DNA of 64,000 nucleotides, taken from NCBI RefSeq assembly GCF_001278075.1, contig NZ_CP011340.1:744001-808000 (forward strand), in the 5' to 3' direction. This stretch comes from Streptomyces pristinaespiralis. GTDB taxonomy: Bacteria > Actinomycetota > Actinomycetes > Streptomycetales > Streptomycetaceae. Each line of letters begins with the position of its first letter. Positions within the stretch are counted from its first letter, which is position 1. The translations under genes were made by a program, and so were the position numbers. Below, piece after piece: positions 16,602-25,089 of this stretch. The notes below the pieces were generated by a model that had not been told where the DNA came from, did no database searches, and saw nothing but the letters and a program-made list of their open reading frames with translations.

Positions 16602-17810
16602 TCAGTTCTCCTCGTCGGTCTGGAACGGGTCGGCCGTCGCGGGCCGGACGGAACGGTACGTCAGGAGTTCGGTCGGACGCCCGTCCAGCCGCAGGAACAT
16701 GGCGGAACGGACGGTGGAGTCGGGCAGCGACTTCACCGCGCGGGCGAAGGCGCCCCGGTCGGCGGCGAGCGGGGCGAGGGAACGGTACGCCTCGTCGATC
16801 GCGCGCTCTCGGTCGGCCACGTCCTTGTCGATCCGGGTGATCACCTCGCGCACCCACGCGTCGAACTCGTCGGGCACCTGCTCCAGCAGCGCGTCGAGCG
16901 GCTTCCCTTCGGACGCCGCGAGGTCCGCCACTTCACAACCCAGCGCCTGCGCCACCCGCTTGACGGGCAGGCCGGCGAAACGCTGGATGCCGTGGCTCCG
17001 CCAGATGTCCCGCTCGGTGACGCCGGTGAGCACCTTGTGGAGCCGTACGTACTCGGACAGTTTGGCCTTCGCCCGCACGCCGGAGGCGAAGCGCAGGACG
17101 AAGCCCTCCGCGTCGGTGCCCGTGGCGGTCCGGCCGCCGGGCAGCCGGTTGCCCTCGGCAAGGGCGAGCAGTTCGGCCAGCGGCATGGCGGGCCAGACGG
17201 TGACGACCGAGCCGATGCCCCGCCAGTCCGCCCCGGCCTCGGCCAGAGCGATCTCCGCGCCGTCCTTGGCGAAGGCGGCGAGGAGCACCAGGTCCCGGCG
17301 GTCGCCGTAGTCGACGACGATGCGGTTCTGCGGGTAGAGGATCTCGGCGAGGTAGGTCACCCCGGGTGTCAGCGCGGAGGTGTCACTGTCGTCCAGCAGC
17401 CGCTGGGCCCACACCGCCTGGGTGCTGATGAAGGAGCCCTTGGACGCCACACGCCACCGGCCGGCGTAGTGGAACACCACCGCGAGGCTGCCGTCGACCT
17501 TGTCGTAGACCTCGAACGGCTCGTCCGGGAGGGCGGGCGCGTACGGCTGACCCGCCCGGTGCTCGCCGACGTTGAAGAACTTCGGCAGCGGAAGGGCGAC
17601 GATCTCGCCGGTGGCGTCATCGACGACCAGGCCGCGGCAGCGCATGGTGACCCGGTTCCACACGCGCTCGTACTGACACGTCCTCGTGTACGTGTAGAGG
17701 GACAGCGGCAGTTCGGGGTGGCGCTTGCGGGTGACGTGCCCTGCCGCGAGAGCCGCCGCCAACTCGTCGGGCGGCAGCAGCTCGTGGAGGGTCGCGTACG
17801 CCTGGCTCAT
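16602..17810 (-). CDS. RNA ligase, T4 Rnl1-like
   Basis: A 402-residue ATP-dependent RNA ligase (T4 RnlA is 374). Nucleotidyltransferase motifs: motif I YDKVDGSL with adenylated Lys104; the ASKGSF block at 122-127 (motif Ia); YLAEILYPQNRIV (motif III, Glu156); EGFVLR at 235-240 (motif IV); and KAKLSEY from about 248 (motif V). The SPQNRIV-like string and the Rnl1-type C-terminal domain separate it from Rnl2 and DNA ligases. ATG 17810 has GGAGG 5 bases upstream; an in-frame start 11 codons earlier lacks this. First gene of a two-gene operon with the Pnkp-like enzyme, together able to heal and seal broken RNA. Partners suggest tRNA or other structured RNA as substrate. Confidence 0.9.
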   Translation of the reverse strand: MSQAYATLHELLPPDELAAALAAGHVTRKRHPELPLSLYTYTRTCQYERVWNRVTMRCRGLVVDDATGEIVALPLPKFFNVGEHRAGQPYAPALPDEPFEVYDKVDGSLAVVFHYAGRWRVASKGSFISTQAVWAQRLLDDSDTSALTPGVTYLAEILYPQNRIVVDYGDRRDLVLLAAFAKDGAEIALAEAGADWRGIGSVVTVWPAMPLAELLALAEGNRLPGGRTATGTDAEGFVLRFASGVRAKAKLSEYVRLHKVLTGVTERDIWRSHGIQRFAGLPVKRVAQALGCEVADLAASEGKPLDALLEQVPDEFDAWVREVITRIDKDVADRERAIDEAYRSLAPLAADRGAFARAVKSLPDSTVRSAMFLRLDGRPTELLTYRSVRPATADPFQTDEEN

Positions 17811-17934
17811 GTGGTCCTCCCGTTCGTGAACCGTGATTGTCACGCGCGGGAGGCTGTGCCGCGTACCGAATTACCTGCGAAGACGGGTGCCGGCGCGGCT
17901 GGGTCCCCGGATCGCCGCGTTGCCGGCGGCCGGG

Positions 17935-18753
17935 TCAGCGTGGTCCGGAGAGGAGCCCGTCGAGCTCCGGGAAGGCGATGCCGTCGGCGAGGGAGTCGTA
18001 GCCGCCGCTGTCGAGGAGTTCCCGCGCGGCGCGGCGGGCGGCGGCGTACGCGGCCTGCGCCACGCCCGAGCCGAGGCTGACCCGGGCCACGCCGAGGTCG
18101 CCGAGCTCGGCGACCTTCGGTGCGCCCGGTCCGGCCATGACGTTCAGTGGTACGGAGATGTCCCCGGCGAGCGCCGCGATCGTGGCGGTGTCGGTGACCC
18201 CGGGGACGAAGATGCCGTCCGCGCCGGCGTCGACGTACCGGCGGGCCCGGTCGAGCGTTTCCGCGAGCCGGGTGTCAGGGTCGCCGAGACCGAAGAGGTA
18301 GGTGTCGACACGGGCGTTGAGGAAAAGGTCCGCGCCTGCCCGGTCGGCGGCCTGCCTGGCGGCGGCGAGCCGTGCCGCGAGCTCGCCGGGCGGCCGCGAG
18401 CCGTCCTCGATGTTGACGCCGACGGCGCCCGCGGCGAGCACGCCGGTGACGGTCTCCGCGACGTCGGCCGCGTCCTGCCCGTAGCCGCCCTCGATGTCGG
18501 CGGTGACGGGGACCGCGACGGCGGCGGCGATGCGGGAGACCAGTTCCAGCGCCCGCTCGCGGGTGAGGGCGTCACCGTCCGGTGAACCCAGCGACCAGGC
18601 GACGCCGGCGCTGGTCGTGGCGATCGCGGGGGCGCCCGCGGCCTCGATGACGCGGGCGCTCGCGACGTCCCAGGCGTTGGGCAGCGCCAGGGGTCGCGAC
18701 GAGGTGTGCAGGGAGCGGAAGTGGCGGGCCTGGTCCGGCCGGGTGGTGAACAT
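17935..18753 (-). CDS. Isocitrate lyase/PEP mutase superfamily protein
   Basis: A 272-residue TIM-barrel enzyme of the PEP mutase/methylisocitrate lyase superfamily, acting on alpha-keto or 2,3-diacid C-C or P-C bonds. Visible: LPNAWDVASARVIEAAGAPAIATTSAG at the N-terminus, VPVTADIEGGYG (metal/substrate Asp-Glu pair), VGVNIEDG, LNARVDTYLFG and GADGIFVPGV. The KKCGH loop of true isocitrate lyases is absent, as in the broad 'oxaloacetate decarboxylase-like' group to which most short actinobacterial members belong. Precise reaction unknown. The ATG at 18753 is chosen from the start of homology; no strong ribosome site is seen. Not obviously part of the RNA repair operon (124 bp gap). Confidence 0.85.
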   Translation of the reverse strand: MFTTRPDQARHFRSLHTSSRPLALPNAWDVASARVIEAAGAPAIATTSAGVAWSLGSPDGDALTRERALELVSRIAAAVAVPVTADIEGGYGQDAADVAETVTGVLAAGAVGVNIEDGSRPPGELAARLAAARQAADRAGADLFLNARVDTYLFGLGDPDTRLAETLDRARRYVDAGADGIFVPGVTDTATIAALAGDISVPLNVMAGPGAPKVAELGDLGVARVSLGSGVAQAAYAAARRAARELLDSGGYDSLADGIAFPELDGLLSGPR

Positions 18754-18820
18754 GCGGGCAGTCAAACACCGTCTGCTCGCCGCTGTCCGGCAGGAATCCG
18801 ACATCGGCGTCGGACGGGAG

Positions 18821-19309
18821 TCACAGGACATCGGCCGGCGGGATGTGGCCCTGCTCCCCGATCGCCTCCCAGCGGACGACCCGGCCGCAGCGTCGGCAGC
18901 GATGGAGCAGAACATCGTTCCTGAACGCCGAGGCCCGCCGGATCGCCTTTATTTCCTTGAGCCGGGTGTGGGCGCACCGGGTGCCGGCCGCTTCGGCTTC
19001 AGCACGGTATCCGTAGGACCACCACGAGGCGTCCGGTCCGGAGTTGGACCGTTTTCCCGACTCCTGGTCGCGTGCGGGCGACCACCACCGCAGCAGGCCG
19101 CCCAGGCCGACCCACAGGGACCATTCGTCACCGCAGACCGGGCAGCACCAGCCCTTCCCGTATTCGTACCTGCCCAGCGAGTGGCCCCAGCCGCGCCGCT
19201 GCCGGTACTCGGACAGCCCGGCATACCGCTCACGCCAAGGATGCAGGCTGTAAGCCCTGGGCCGACCGTAGTTCTGACACGTGTGCCCCAACATGCGCCT
19301 GGCGCTCAT
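18821..19309 (-). CDS. Hypothetical protein with two Cys pairs (putative zinc ribbon)
   Basis: A 162-residue unrecognised protein. Two cysteine pairs are visible: CCPVCG near residue 54 and CRRCG near residue 140, with a third Cys/His group (CAHTRLKEIKAIRR) between, suggesting metal binding. It is rich in Trp, Tyr and Arg (RRGWGHSLGRYEYGKGW; WWSYGYRAEAEAAG). The ATG at 19309 overlaps the stop of the upstream small membrane-protein gene as ATGA, a classic coupled arrangement, which is why I use it instead of the much longer open frame. The region is somewhat less GC-rich than its neighbours, consistent with an accessory gene. Function unknown. Confidence 0.6.
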   Translation of the reverse strand: MSARRMLGHTCQNYGRPRAYSLHPWRERYAGLSEYRQRRGWGHSLGRYEYGKGWCCPVCGDEWSLWVGLGGLLRWWSPARDQESGKRSNSGPDASWWSYGYRAEAEAAGTRCAHTRLKEIKAIRRASAFRNDVLLHRCRRCGRVVRWEAIGEQGHIPPADVL

Positions 19310-19527
19310 GCTCCCCAACTCCATGAGAGACACCAGCCGATCGGGGGTCGGTCGGAGCGGATACGGCCCGAGCCGCCCCATGCGACCAACGCCGGCGGTG
19401 TGACGAGGTACAGCGTTTTGAAGAACCAGAACGGCGGCCCTGTCCAGCCGCGCGCAAGCTTCCGCACCCCCCAGGGAACAGCGAGGAATGCCATGACTCC
19501 CTGGAGAACCCACAACGACAGATGCAT
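19306..19527 (-). CDS. Small membrane protein, 73 aa
   Basis: Two hydrophobic segments are seen: LSLWVLQGVMAFLAVPWGVRKLA at residues about 3-25 (whose beginning resembles DoxX-like proteins) and FWFFKTLYLVTPPALVAWGG at about 33-52. It is far shorter than a full DoxX protein (usually about 120), so it may be a remnant or a distinct small protein. The ATG at 19527 has GAGGAA about 11 bases upstream. Its TGA overlaps the next start (ATGA), arguing that the pair is translated together. Function unknown. Confidence 0.5.
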   Translation of the reverse strand: MHLSLWVLQGVMAFLAVPWGVRKLARGWTGPPFWFFKTLYLVTPPALVAWGGSGRIRSDRPPIGWCLSWSWGA

Positions 19528-19596
19528 GGTTGCTCGATTCCTCGACCTGGATCCCTTGTAAACACGGCCGGTCGGCGCACGGGGTCCATGGTGAGG

Positions 19597-19803
19597 TCAT
19601 GCGCCTGCCGTGGCCGTTTTGTCGTCACGATGTGCCCCCGCCTTGCCCGGATCGCCCGGAGGTCGAGTACGACGGGTTCGGCAAGGGCGTCGATGTGAGC
19701 CTGGTCCGTGAGCCACTTCCTGGCTCCGCCTGACCGCCGGGACGGCGGCCGACAGCCGGGCGACATCGCTCATCGCGGTCCACGCGCGGTGCGCGACGTT
19801 CAT
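19597..19803 (-). pseudogene. Possible coding remnant, frame broken
   Basis: On the minus strand, one frame reads MNVAHRAWTAMSDVARL and continues about 20 residues. It then appears to carry on in a second frame as KWLTDQAHIDALAEPVVLDL followed by RAIRARRGHIVTTKRPRQ. The two halves look protein-like only when joined across a frameshift near 19725. I do not recognise a family, and this may be chance. Confidence 0.2.
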
Positions 19804-20333
19804 GGTCCGTAGGCGAGATCCGTGCCGCCGCCGGCCTTGATCAGCCAGGACAGCGAACCGCTGCCGAACGGCCAGCCGGTGGTGGCCACCTGAACCCAGC
19901 CGCCTCCCGATTCATCGGCTCCTGCGTGCCACCACCACCAGCTGCGATCGGCACCGGCCCCTTCCTCGGTCGGGTCGAAGCAGTGCAGCCAATCCGACAG
20001 CGTCCACGGCCCCTCGCCGGCGGCCGCCCTCTGCTTCGGCGTCATCGCCTGCCACTGCCTCAGCCATGCCTCGGCATCGAAGGGCTCGCCGGGCTCCGGC
20101 TCCATGGGCTCGGGTGCGCACCGCTGTACGAACCACGCCGGCAGCAGTCGCGGCCACAGCTCGAACGCGGGCCAGTCGTCTGTCCGCTCGACCACGCGCG
20201 TCAGCACCGTACGTGCATCGGCGATGACCTGGGCGGGATCCCCGGCGGTGAACCGGACCCGTACGAGAAATGGCCGCTCCTGGCCGTCCTCGGCCCGCGG
20301 TCCGGACCGGAGACGCCGTAGCTCGTCCTCCAT
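19800..20333 (-). CDS. Hypothetical protein, 177 aa
   Basis: Unrecognised acidic cytoplasmic protein. It starts MEDELRRLRSGPRAED and has VRVRFTAGDPAQVIADARTVL. A Trp-rich middle follows (FELWPRLLPAWFV; EAWLRQWQAMTPKQRAAAG; WTLSDWLHCFDP). The C-terminus contains SWWWWHAG and GWVQVATTGWPFGSGSLSWLIKAAG-like strands. The late strand-turn pattern and the W-rich segment resemble small immunity-like or SUKH-like proteins, but this is only an impression. The ATG at 20333 is used; an in-frame GTG nine codons upstream is possible. No operon partner. Confidence 0.62.
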   Translation of the reverse strand: MEDELRRLRSGPRAEDGQERPFLVRVRFTAGDPAQVIADARTVLTRVVERTDDWPAFELWPRLLPAWFVQRCAPEPMEPEPGEPFDAEAWLRQWQAMTPKQRAAAGEGPWTLSDWLHCFDPTEEGAGADRSWWWWHAGADESGGGWVQVATTGWPFGSGSLSWLIKAGGGTDLAYGP

Positions 20334-20599
20334 GATCTTCACAGCGCAGAAGTGCACCACACCTGTCGATCATGCGAGCGGCCGGCTCCGGCTCGGTCGC
20401 GAAGACGGTTCCTTCTCCGGTCCCGCGGCCCGGCCGACGGTCCGGGTCGCGGCCGTTCCTTCGTGCGGGGCAGGTGGCTGGTGATCGTAACGAGGAAAGA
20501 GGACGAATCCGGTAGCAGGCTCGTTGCTCCACAGCGCGGCCGATGAGTTTGCGGCTCCCGGCCGGTCCAAGCTGTGACACCCCAGGAAAGGACACCGCC

Positions 20600-21205
20600 A
20601 TGTCGGAGCTTCTCGTCGACTTCATCACCTCCCTCGACGGCTACGCATCGGGAGAGGGATGGCCCGGGTTCTGGGGCCTCGAGGGCCCGGAGTACCTCGC
20701 GTGGCTCGGCAAGCAGCCCGAGGCCACCTACCTGATGGGAGCGAACACCTACCGCCTGATGTCGGGCTTCGCCGCAGGCGAGGTCCCGAAGGGCCAGGAC
20801 GATTTCAGGCCCGAGGAAGAGGCGTCCGTCGACGAGCTCACACAAGCGTCCAAGGTGGTGTTCTCCTCCTCACTCGAGGAGCCACTGACGTGGGCCAACT
20901 CCACGCTCGTCCGCGACGACGCCGTCGAGGCGGTCCGCGCCATGAAGTCGACCGGCTCGGGGCTCCTCAGCACGATCGGCAGCCTCAGCCTGTGCCGGTC
21001 CCTGCTTCGAGCCGGACTCGTCGACCGCTTCCGGGTCGTGATGTTCCCGGTGATCACCGGGGCCACGGGCGAAGAACGTATCTACGACGGCTATCCGGAC
21101 GTTGCCCTCGAGATGATCGAACACCGCACCTTCGACGGCCGCATCCAGCTGGTCGAGTACAAGCCCCGCGTGCTCGAGCACCCGCCGCTCGCCGTTCCTG
21201 CGTGA
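20600..21205 (+). CDS. Dihydrofolate reductase-family protein (RibD C-terminal domain type)
   Basis: A 201-residue reductase of the DHFR/RibD-C superfamily, which uses NADPH on pteridine- or pyrimidine-like substrates; stand-alone members are common in actinomycetes and mostly uncharacterised. Signatures: VDFITSLDGYASGEGWPGFWG at the N-terminus, TYLMGANTYRLMSGF (cofactor-fold helix), KVVFSSSLEEPLTWANSTLV, GSGLLSTIGSLSLCRSLLRAGLVDRFRVVMFPVITG (the typical 'G-S-x-L-x-x-x-L-l-x-x-g-L-v-D-e' block) and a closing strand with VEYKPR. The ATG at 20600 is preceded by AGGAAAGGA. Monocistronic. Confidence 0.87.
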   Translation: MSELLVDFITSLDGYASGEGWPGFWGLEGPEYLAWLGKQPEATYLMGANTYRLMSGFAAGEVPKGQDDFRPEEEASVDELTQASKVVFSSSLEEPLTWANSTLVRDDAVEAVRAMKSTGSGLLSTIGSLSLCRSLLRAGLVDRFRVVMFPVITGATGEERIYDGYPDVALEMIEHRTFDGRIQLVEYKPRVLEHPPLAVPA

Positions 21206-21438
21206 CGTCGCCCCGTCCGCCGGTCCGGACGGCCGCCAGGCCGGCGCCGGCGGGCGCGGAGCAAGACCTCATAGGGGCGAACCGCCCACGTCAGGCGGCC
21301 CGGTCCAGGGGCGCGTGCTCCTGGGGGTGGGGATCGGTTCAAGGGGACTGCTCCCTTCCCGGCGAGGGCCTTGGGGCGATGCGGGTGGTGTCCCGCGTCG
21401 ACGGGCGGCCTCGAGGTGGACCTCCAGCACCCCGCACT

Positions 21439-22065
21439 TCAGCCGAGTCCGGCCTCCACCACCGCCAGAGCCGTGCGCAGGGTCGCCGCGAGATCGGCCC
21501 GGGCGGCCGCCGGGCCGGCGCTCGGCCCGGCCGTTCGGTAGGCGTGGTGCTCGACGGCCGCGCGCAGGGCGGCGTTGAGCATGGCGGCCCAGATGGCCGG
21601 TCGTACGTCATCGGCGGGCAGGCCGGCCCGTTCGGCGAGGGCGCTCGCGAAGGCGGGTTCGGCCTCGTCGTGGGTCTGCAGCCAGACCGCCCGCAGGCCC
21701 GGTTCGGTGCGCGTGAGCCGGAGGAGGGCGCCGACGTCCGGGCCGGGCAGGACCGCTTCGGTGGTCCAGAGGTGGTCGAAGGCTTCCTGGAGGGGCCGAC
21801 CGGGGCGCCACTGCCGCAGGGTGGTGGCGATCGTCTCGATGCCGGTCGAGAACAACGGCCGTACGCAGCTCTCCTTGGTGGGGAAGTAGCGCCAGACGGT
21901 TCGCGCCGAGACGCCGACCGCCTGCCCGATCTGCTCACCCGTGGTCGCGGCGACGCCCTGGGCGATGAACAGGTCCACCGCGGCCCGAGCGATCTCCATC
22001 CGGATGGCGGCCTTGCGTTCCTCGGTCAGCGGTGGCCGCCCCGTCCGTCCGCCGGCTTGGGTCAT
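21439..22065 (-). CDS. TetR-family transcriptional regulator
   Basis: A 208-residue repressor. The N-terminus contains RTGRPPLTEERKAAIRMEIARAAVDLF and the HTH EQIGQAVGVSARTVWRYFPTKE at about residues 38-60. The C-terminal all-helical domain carries TTLRQWRPGRPLQEAFDHLW and ARADLAATLRTALAVVEAGL, with no known ligand. The ATG at 22065 is chosen because the RPP/HTH spacing is typical; the frame is open 45 codons upstream with no conserved content. It is divergent from an SDR gene with a palindromic site in the gap, so it probably represses that gene and itself. Confidence 0.88.
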   Translation of the reverse strand: MTQAGGRTGRPPLTEERKAAIRMEIARAAVDLFIAQGVAATTGEQIGQAVGVSARTVWRYFPTKESCVRPLFSTGIETIATTLRQWRPGRPLQEAFDHLWTTEAVLPGPDVGALLRLTRTEPGLRAVWLQTHDEAEPAFASALAERAGLPADDVRPAIWAAMLNAALRAAVEHHAYRTAGPSAGPAAARADLAATLRTALAVVEAGLG

Positions 22066-22114
22066 GTGCGCCTCCGATGCAGTGATCAATGCCCTGTGCA
22101 TTCTCCACCCCGAC

Positions 22115-22137
22115 TTAATGTCACTCAGCGACATAAA
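22115..22137. promoter_or_regulatory. Probable TetR operator between TetR and SDR genes
   Basis: TTAATGTCACTCAGCGACATAAA is an imperfect dyad centred on 22126, given here in arms: TAATGTC (22116-22122) against GACATAA (22130-22136), with TGTCACT/AGCGACA matching 6 of 7. It is AT-rich, lies in the divergent gap, and is well placed to overlap both promoters. Confidence 0.6.
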
Positions 22138-22202
22138 GAGGTAGGGTGCTGGCGCGGTGCGACACGGGTCCATCGCGTCGACACTTCCTGGACGGAGCAC
22201 TC

Positions 22203-22964
22203 ATGACCCGCGATCTCGACGGACGCAGCGTGATCGTCACCGGAGCGGGCTCGGGCATAGGACGCGCGGCCGCGCTCGCCTTCGCCGCGCAGGGCGACCG
22301 CGTCGTCGTGGCGGACCTCGACGCGGAAAGGGCCGACGCGGTCGTCGAGCTGATCGGGCAGGCGGGCGGCACCGCGGTGGCCGTCACAGGGGACCTGAGC
22401 GAGCAGGCCGTCGTGGACCGGGTGACGGCCACGGCGGTGGAGCGCTTCGGCGGTGTGGACGTCCTGGTGAACAACGCCGGGATCATGGACAGCATGTCGG
22501 CAGTGGGCGACGTGAGCGACGCCGAGTGGGAGCGCGTCATCCGGGTCAACCTCACCGCGCCCTTCCTGCTCACCCGTGCCGTACTGCCGCACATGCTGAC
22601 CGCGGGCAGCGGCGCGATCGTCAACACCGCCTCCGAGGCCTCCCTGCGCGGCAGCGCGGCGGGGGCCGCTTACACGGCCTCCAAGCACGGCGTGGTGGGC
22701 CTGACGAAGTCGCTGGCGGTGATGTACCGCAAGAACGGCATCCGCGCCAACGCCATCTGCCCCGGCGGCACCGCGACCGCCATCGCGGTGGAGGCCGACC
22801 GGACCGCGCACGGTCCCGCGGCGATCGCCCCGCACTTCGTCAACCTCGGCCGCCTGTCGCAGCCGGAGGAGCAGGCGGCGGTGATCCTCTTCCTCGCCTC
22901 GGAGGCCGCGAGCAACATCAACGGCGCGATCCTCCCCGTCGACGACGGCTGGTCCGCGGTCTGA
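22203..22964 (+). CDS. SDR-family oxidoreductase
   Basis: A 253-residue classical short-chain dehydrogenase. It has cofactor motif VTGAGSGIG (about 13-21), an Asp after strand 2 (VVVADLD) favouring NAD(H), NNAG at about 93-96, catalytic Ser in NTASEAS, and YTASK (Tyr-x-x-x-Lys) near 158-162. The C-terminal PGGTAT and ILPVDDGWSAV are standard for 3-oxoacyl-ACP reductase-like or alcohol-type SDRs; substrate unknown. GGAG sits 8 bases upstream of the ATG at 22203. It faces a TetR gene across a palindromic operator, suggesting inducible detoxification or catabolism. Confidence 0.9.
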   Translation: MTRDLDGRSVIVTGAGSGIGRAAALAFAAQGDRVVVADLDAERADAVVELIGQAGGTAVAVTGDLSEQAVVDRVTATAVERFGGVDVLVNNAGIMDSMSAVGDVSDAEWERVIRVNLTAPFLLTRAVLPHMLTAGSGAIVNTASEASLRGSAAGAAYTASKHGVVGLTKSLAVMYRKNGIRANAICPGGTATAIAVEADRTAHGPAAIAPHFVNLGRLSQPEEQAAVILFLASEAASNINGAILPVDDGWSAV

Positions 22965-23130
22965 CAGGCGCCGACCACGCCCAACGAACCGCCCCGCCCG
23001 CCTCGGAGTGAGCGAGCGCGGCCCTTCCGTTCCGCCACCCGTGCCGTGTCCGGCGGAGACGTGCTCGTCGAGCGCGGCTCACCCAGCGACGGCGCCGACG
23101 CCGGCCACAGGCGGCAGACACCACGGCGAC

Positions 23131-23164
23131 GGGGCGGCGCCCTGCCGAGGACGGCCGCCGCCCC
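23131..23164. terminator. GC-rich hairpin between SDR and monooxygenase
   Basis: GGGGCGGCG (23131-23139) pairs with CGCCGCCCC (23156-23164) around 16 nt. It lies between the convergent SDR and monooxygenase stops. The rest of the gap (22965-23178) holds nothing recognised. Confidence 0.45.
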
Positions 23165-23178
23165 GCAACCTCCGCCCG

Positions 23179-24987
23179 CTACCGCACAGTTGGCGTCCTG
23201 GCCCGGAGGACGTCGTCCATGGACTCCTCGCGCCAGCGCTTCAGCAGGCCGTGGAAGGCGAACGCGCCGTGGGGATAGGCGATCGGCCCGTTCGCCCGGC
23301 CACGCCCCTCACCGTTGTAATACCCGGGCGTGCATTCGGCATGGAACCACTCGTGGTCGGGGGCGTCTTCGGCCAGAACGGCGAGCCAGGCGTCCTCCGC
23401 CTCCCGGGACGGTTCGATGACGGCGCCCTTGGCCTCGGCGGCCGCGACGAGTGCCGCGGCGTGCACGGCGTGCTCGTCGAGCACGTGGGTGTAGTTGACG
23501 CTGCTGGCGCTCTGCACGGCTCCCAGTCGGATCAGGTTGGGAAAGCCGTTGCCGGTGAAGCCGTGCAGACTCCGCGGCCCTCGCCGCCCCCACGCGTGCA
23601 GCAGCTGGACGCCGCCCCGGCCGTGGACGGGGAGTTTGCCGGAGTGGACGCCGGAGACTCCGACGGAGAACCCGGTGGCGAAGATCAGGCAGTCGAGTTC
23701 GTACTCGGTGCCGCCGACCACGACGCCCCGCTCGGTCATCCGCTCGATGCCGTGACTGTCCGCGGTGTCGACCAGGGTGACGTTGTCGCGGTTGAAGGCC
23801 TGCAGGTACGTGTCGGAGAAGGTGGGGCGCTTACAGGCGTACCGGTACCAGGGTTTGAGCTTCTCCGCCGTGTCCGCATCGGCGACGACCTGCTCGACGC
23901 GGGCGCGGATCTCGTTCATCTTCGTGGCGTCGGCGACCTCGTAGGCCGCTTCGAAGGCCGTTCGGTCGCCCTGGCGGCAGAAGCTCGGGAGCAGCTTCTC
24001 CAGGAGGCCGGCCGACGAGGTCCACCGGTCCGCCACCAGGTCCTCCCCGGCGGCCTCGCCGGAGGTGATGCGCAGGAAGTTGTCGCGGCGCTCGCGTGCC
24101 CAGCCGTCGCGGTCGGCGCCGACGTCCTCGGCGGTGGTACGGCGGTTGGCGCGCACGTCCACCGTGGAAGGGGTGCGCTGGAAGACGTAGAGGTGTCCGG
24201 CGTCCTCGGCCAGTTTCGGGACGACCTGGACGCCGGTGGCACCCGTCCCTACGACGCCCACGCTCTTGTCCGCGAGGCCGGTGAGGCCGCCGTCCGCGGT
24301 ACCGCCGGTGTAGGCGTAGTCCCAGCGTGAGGTGTGGAAGGTGTGGCCGCGGAAGTTCTCGATGCCGGGTATGCCGGGGAGTTTCAGCTCGGACATGGTG
24401 CCGGTGGCGGTGATGACGTAGGTGGCCAGGAACCTGTCACCGCGGTCGGTCGCAACGGTCCACGCCTGTGCGGTCTCGTCCCAGGCCAGGGAGGTGACCG
24501 ATGTGGAGAACAGGGCGTCCGCATAGAGGTCGTACTTCTCCGCGATCCGTACCGCGTGCCGGCGGATCTCCTCTCCGGGGGCGTACTTCCACTCCGGCAC
24601 GTAGCCGGTCTCGTCGAGCATCGGCAGGTACACGTGCGCCTCGATGTCGCAGTGGATGCCCGGGTACCGGTTCCAGTACCAGGTTCCTCCGAAGTCACCG
24701 CCCCTGTCGATGACGCGGATGCGCTCGACGCCCTGTTGACGGAGCCGTGCGCCCGCGAGGATGCCGCCGAAACCGCCGCCGACGACGGCGACGTCCACCG
24801 TGTCCCGCAGCGGCTCACGCTCCGCCGTCTCCGCCGTGTACGGATCGGCGGCGTAGCAGCCGAACTCGGCGTCGGCGGCGAGGTACTGGCGGGTGCCGTC
24901 GGGCCGCACGCGCCGCTCCCGTTCAAGGGCGTAGCGCCGCCGCAACTCGGCGAGCGTCTCGGTGGACACCGCTGGGGAGTTCGTCAT
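23179..24987 (-). CDS. Flavin-containing (Baeyer-Villiger-type) monooxygenase
   Basis: A 602-residue FAD/NADPH monooxygenase that inserts oxygen next to a carbonyl to give esters or lactones. FAD-binding Rossmann motif VVGGGFGG at about 68-75; GGTWYWNRYPG at 100-110, typical of class B flavoproteins; the Baeyer-Villiger fingerprint FRGHTFHTSRWD starting at Phe212 and including Trp222; second dinucleotide motif GVVGTGATG at 244-252; and late IFATGF. An N-terminal extension of about 60 residues precedes FAD binding, as in cyclopentadecanone/phenylacetone-type enzymes. The ATG at 24987 is chosen by homology length, with GAGG upstream. Divergent from a lactonase-like lipoprotein, an obvious next step for its product. 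Confidence 0.9.
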   Translation of the reverse strand: MTNSPAVSTETLAELRRRYALERERRVRPDGTRQYLAADAEFGCYAADPYTAETAEREPLRDTVDVAVVGGGFGGILAGARLRQQGVERIRVIDRGGDFGGTWYWNRYPGIHCDIEAHVYLPMLDETGYVPEWKYAPGEEIRRHAVRIAEKYDLYADALFSTSVTSLAWDETAQAWTVATDRGDRFLATYVITATGTMSELKLPGIPGIENFRGHTFHTSRWDYAYTGGTADGGLTGLADKSVGVVGTGATGVQVVPKLAEDAGHLYVFQRTPSTVDVRANRRTTAEDVGADRDGWARERRDNFLRITSGEAAGEDLVADRWTSSAGLLEKLLPSFCRQGDRTAFEAAYEVADATKMNEIRARVEQVVADADTAEKLKPWYRYACKRPTFSDTYLQAFNRDNVTLVDTADSHGIERMTERGVVVGGTEYELDCLIFATGFSVGVSGVHSGKLPVHGRGGVQLLHAWGRRGPRSLHGFTGNGFPNLIRLGAVQSASSVNYTHVLDEHAVHAAALVAAAEAKGAVIEPSREAEDAWLAVLAEDAPDHEWFHAECTPGYYNGEGRGRANGPIAYPHGAFAFHGLLKRWREESMDDVLRARTPTVR

Positions 24988-25089
24988 GTGGGGGGACCTC
25001 GATCCTTCCGGTTCACTGCCAGGAAGCCGCTGCCAGTAACTGACCGTAGAAACAGGGGACTTGAGCAGGCATGCACTACCGTAGCAAGT

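Noticed and set aside
15685..17810. Phage origin of the RNA ligase/Pnkp pair
   Set aside because: GC content and codon use match the neighbours, and no phage structural, integrase or att-like sequence is seen.
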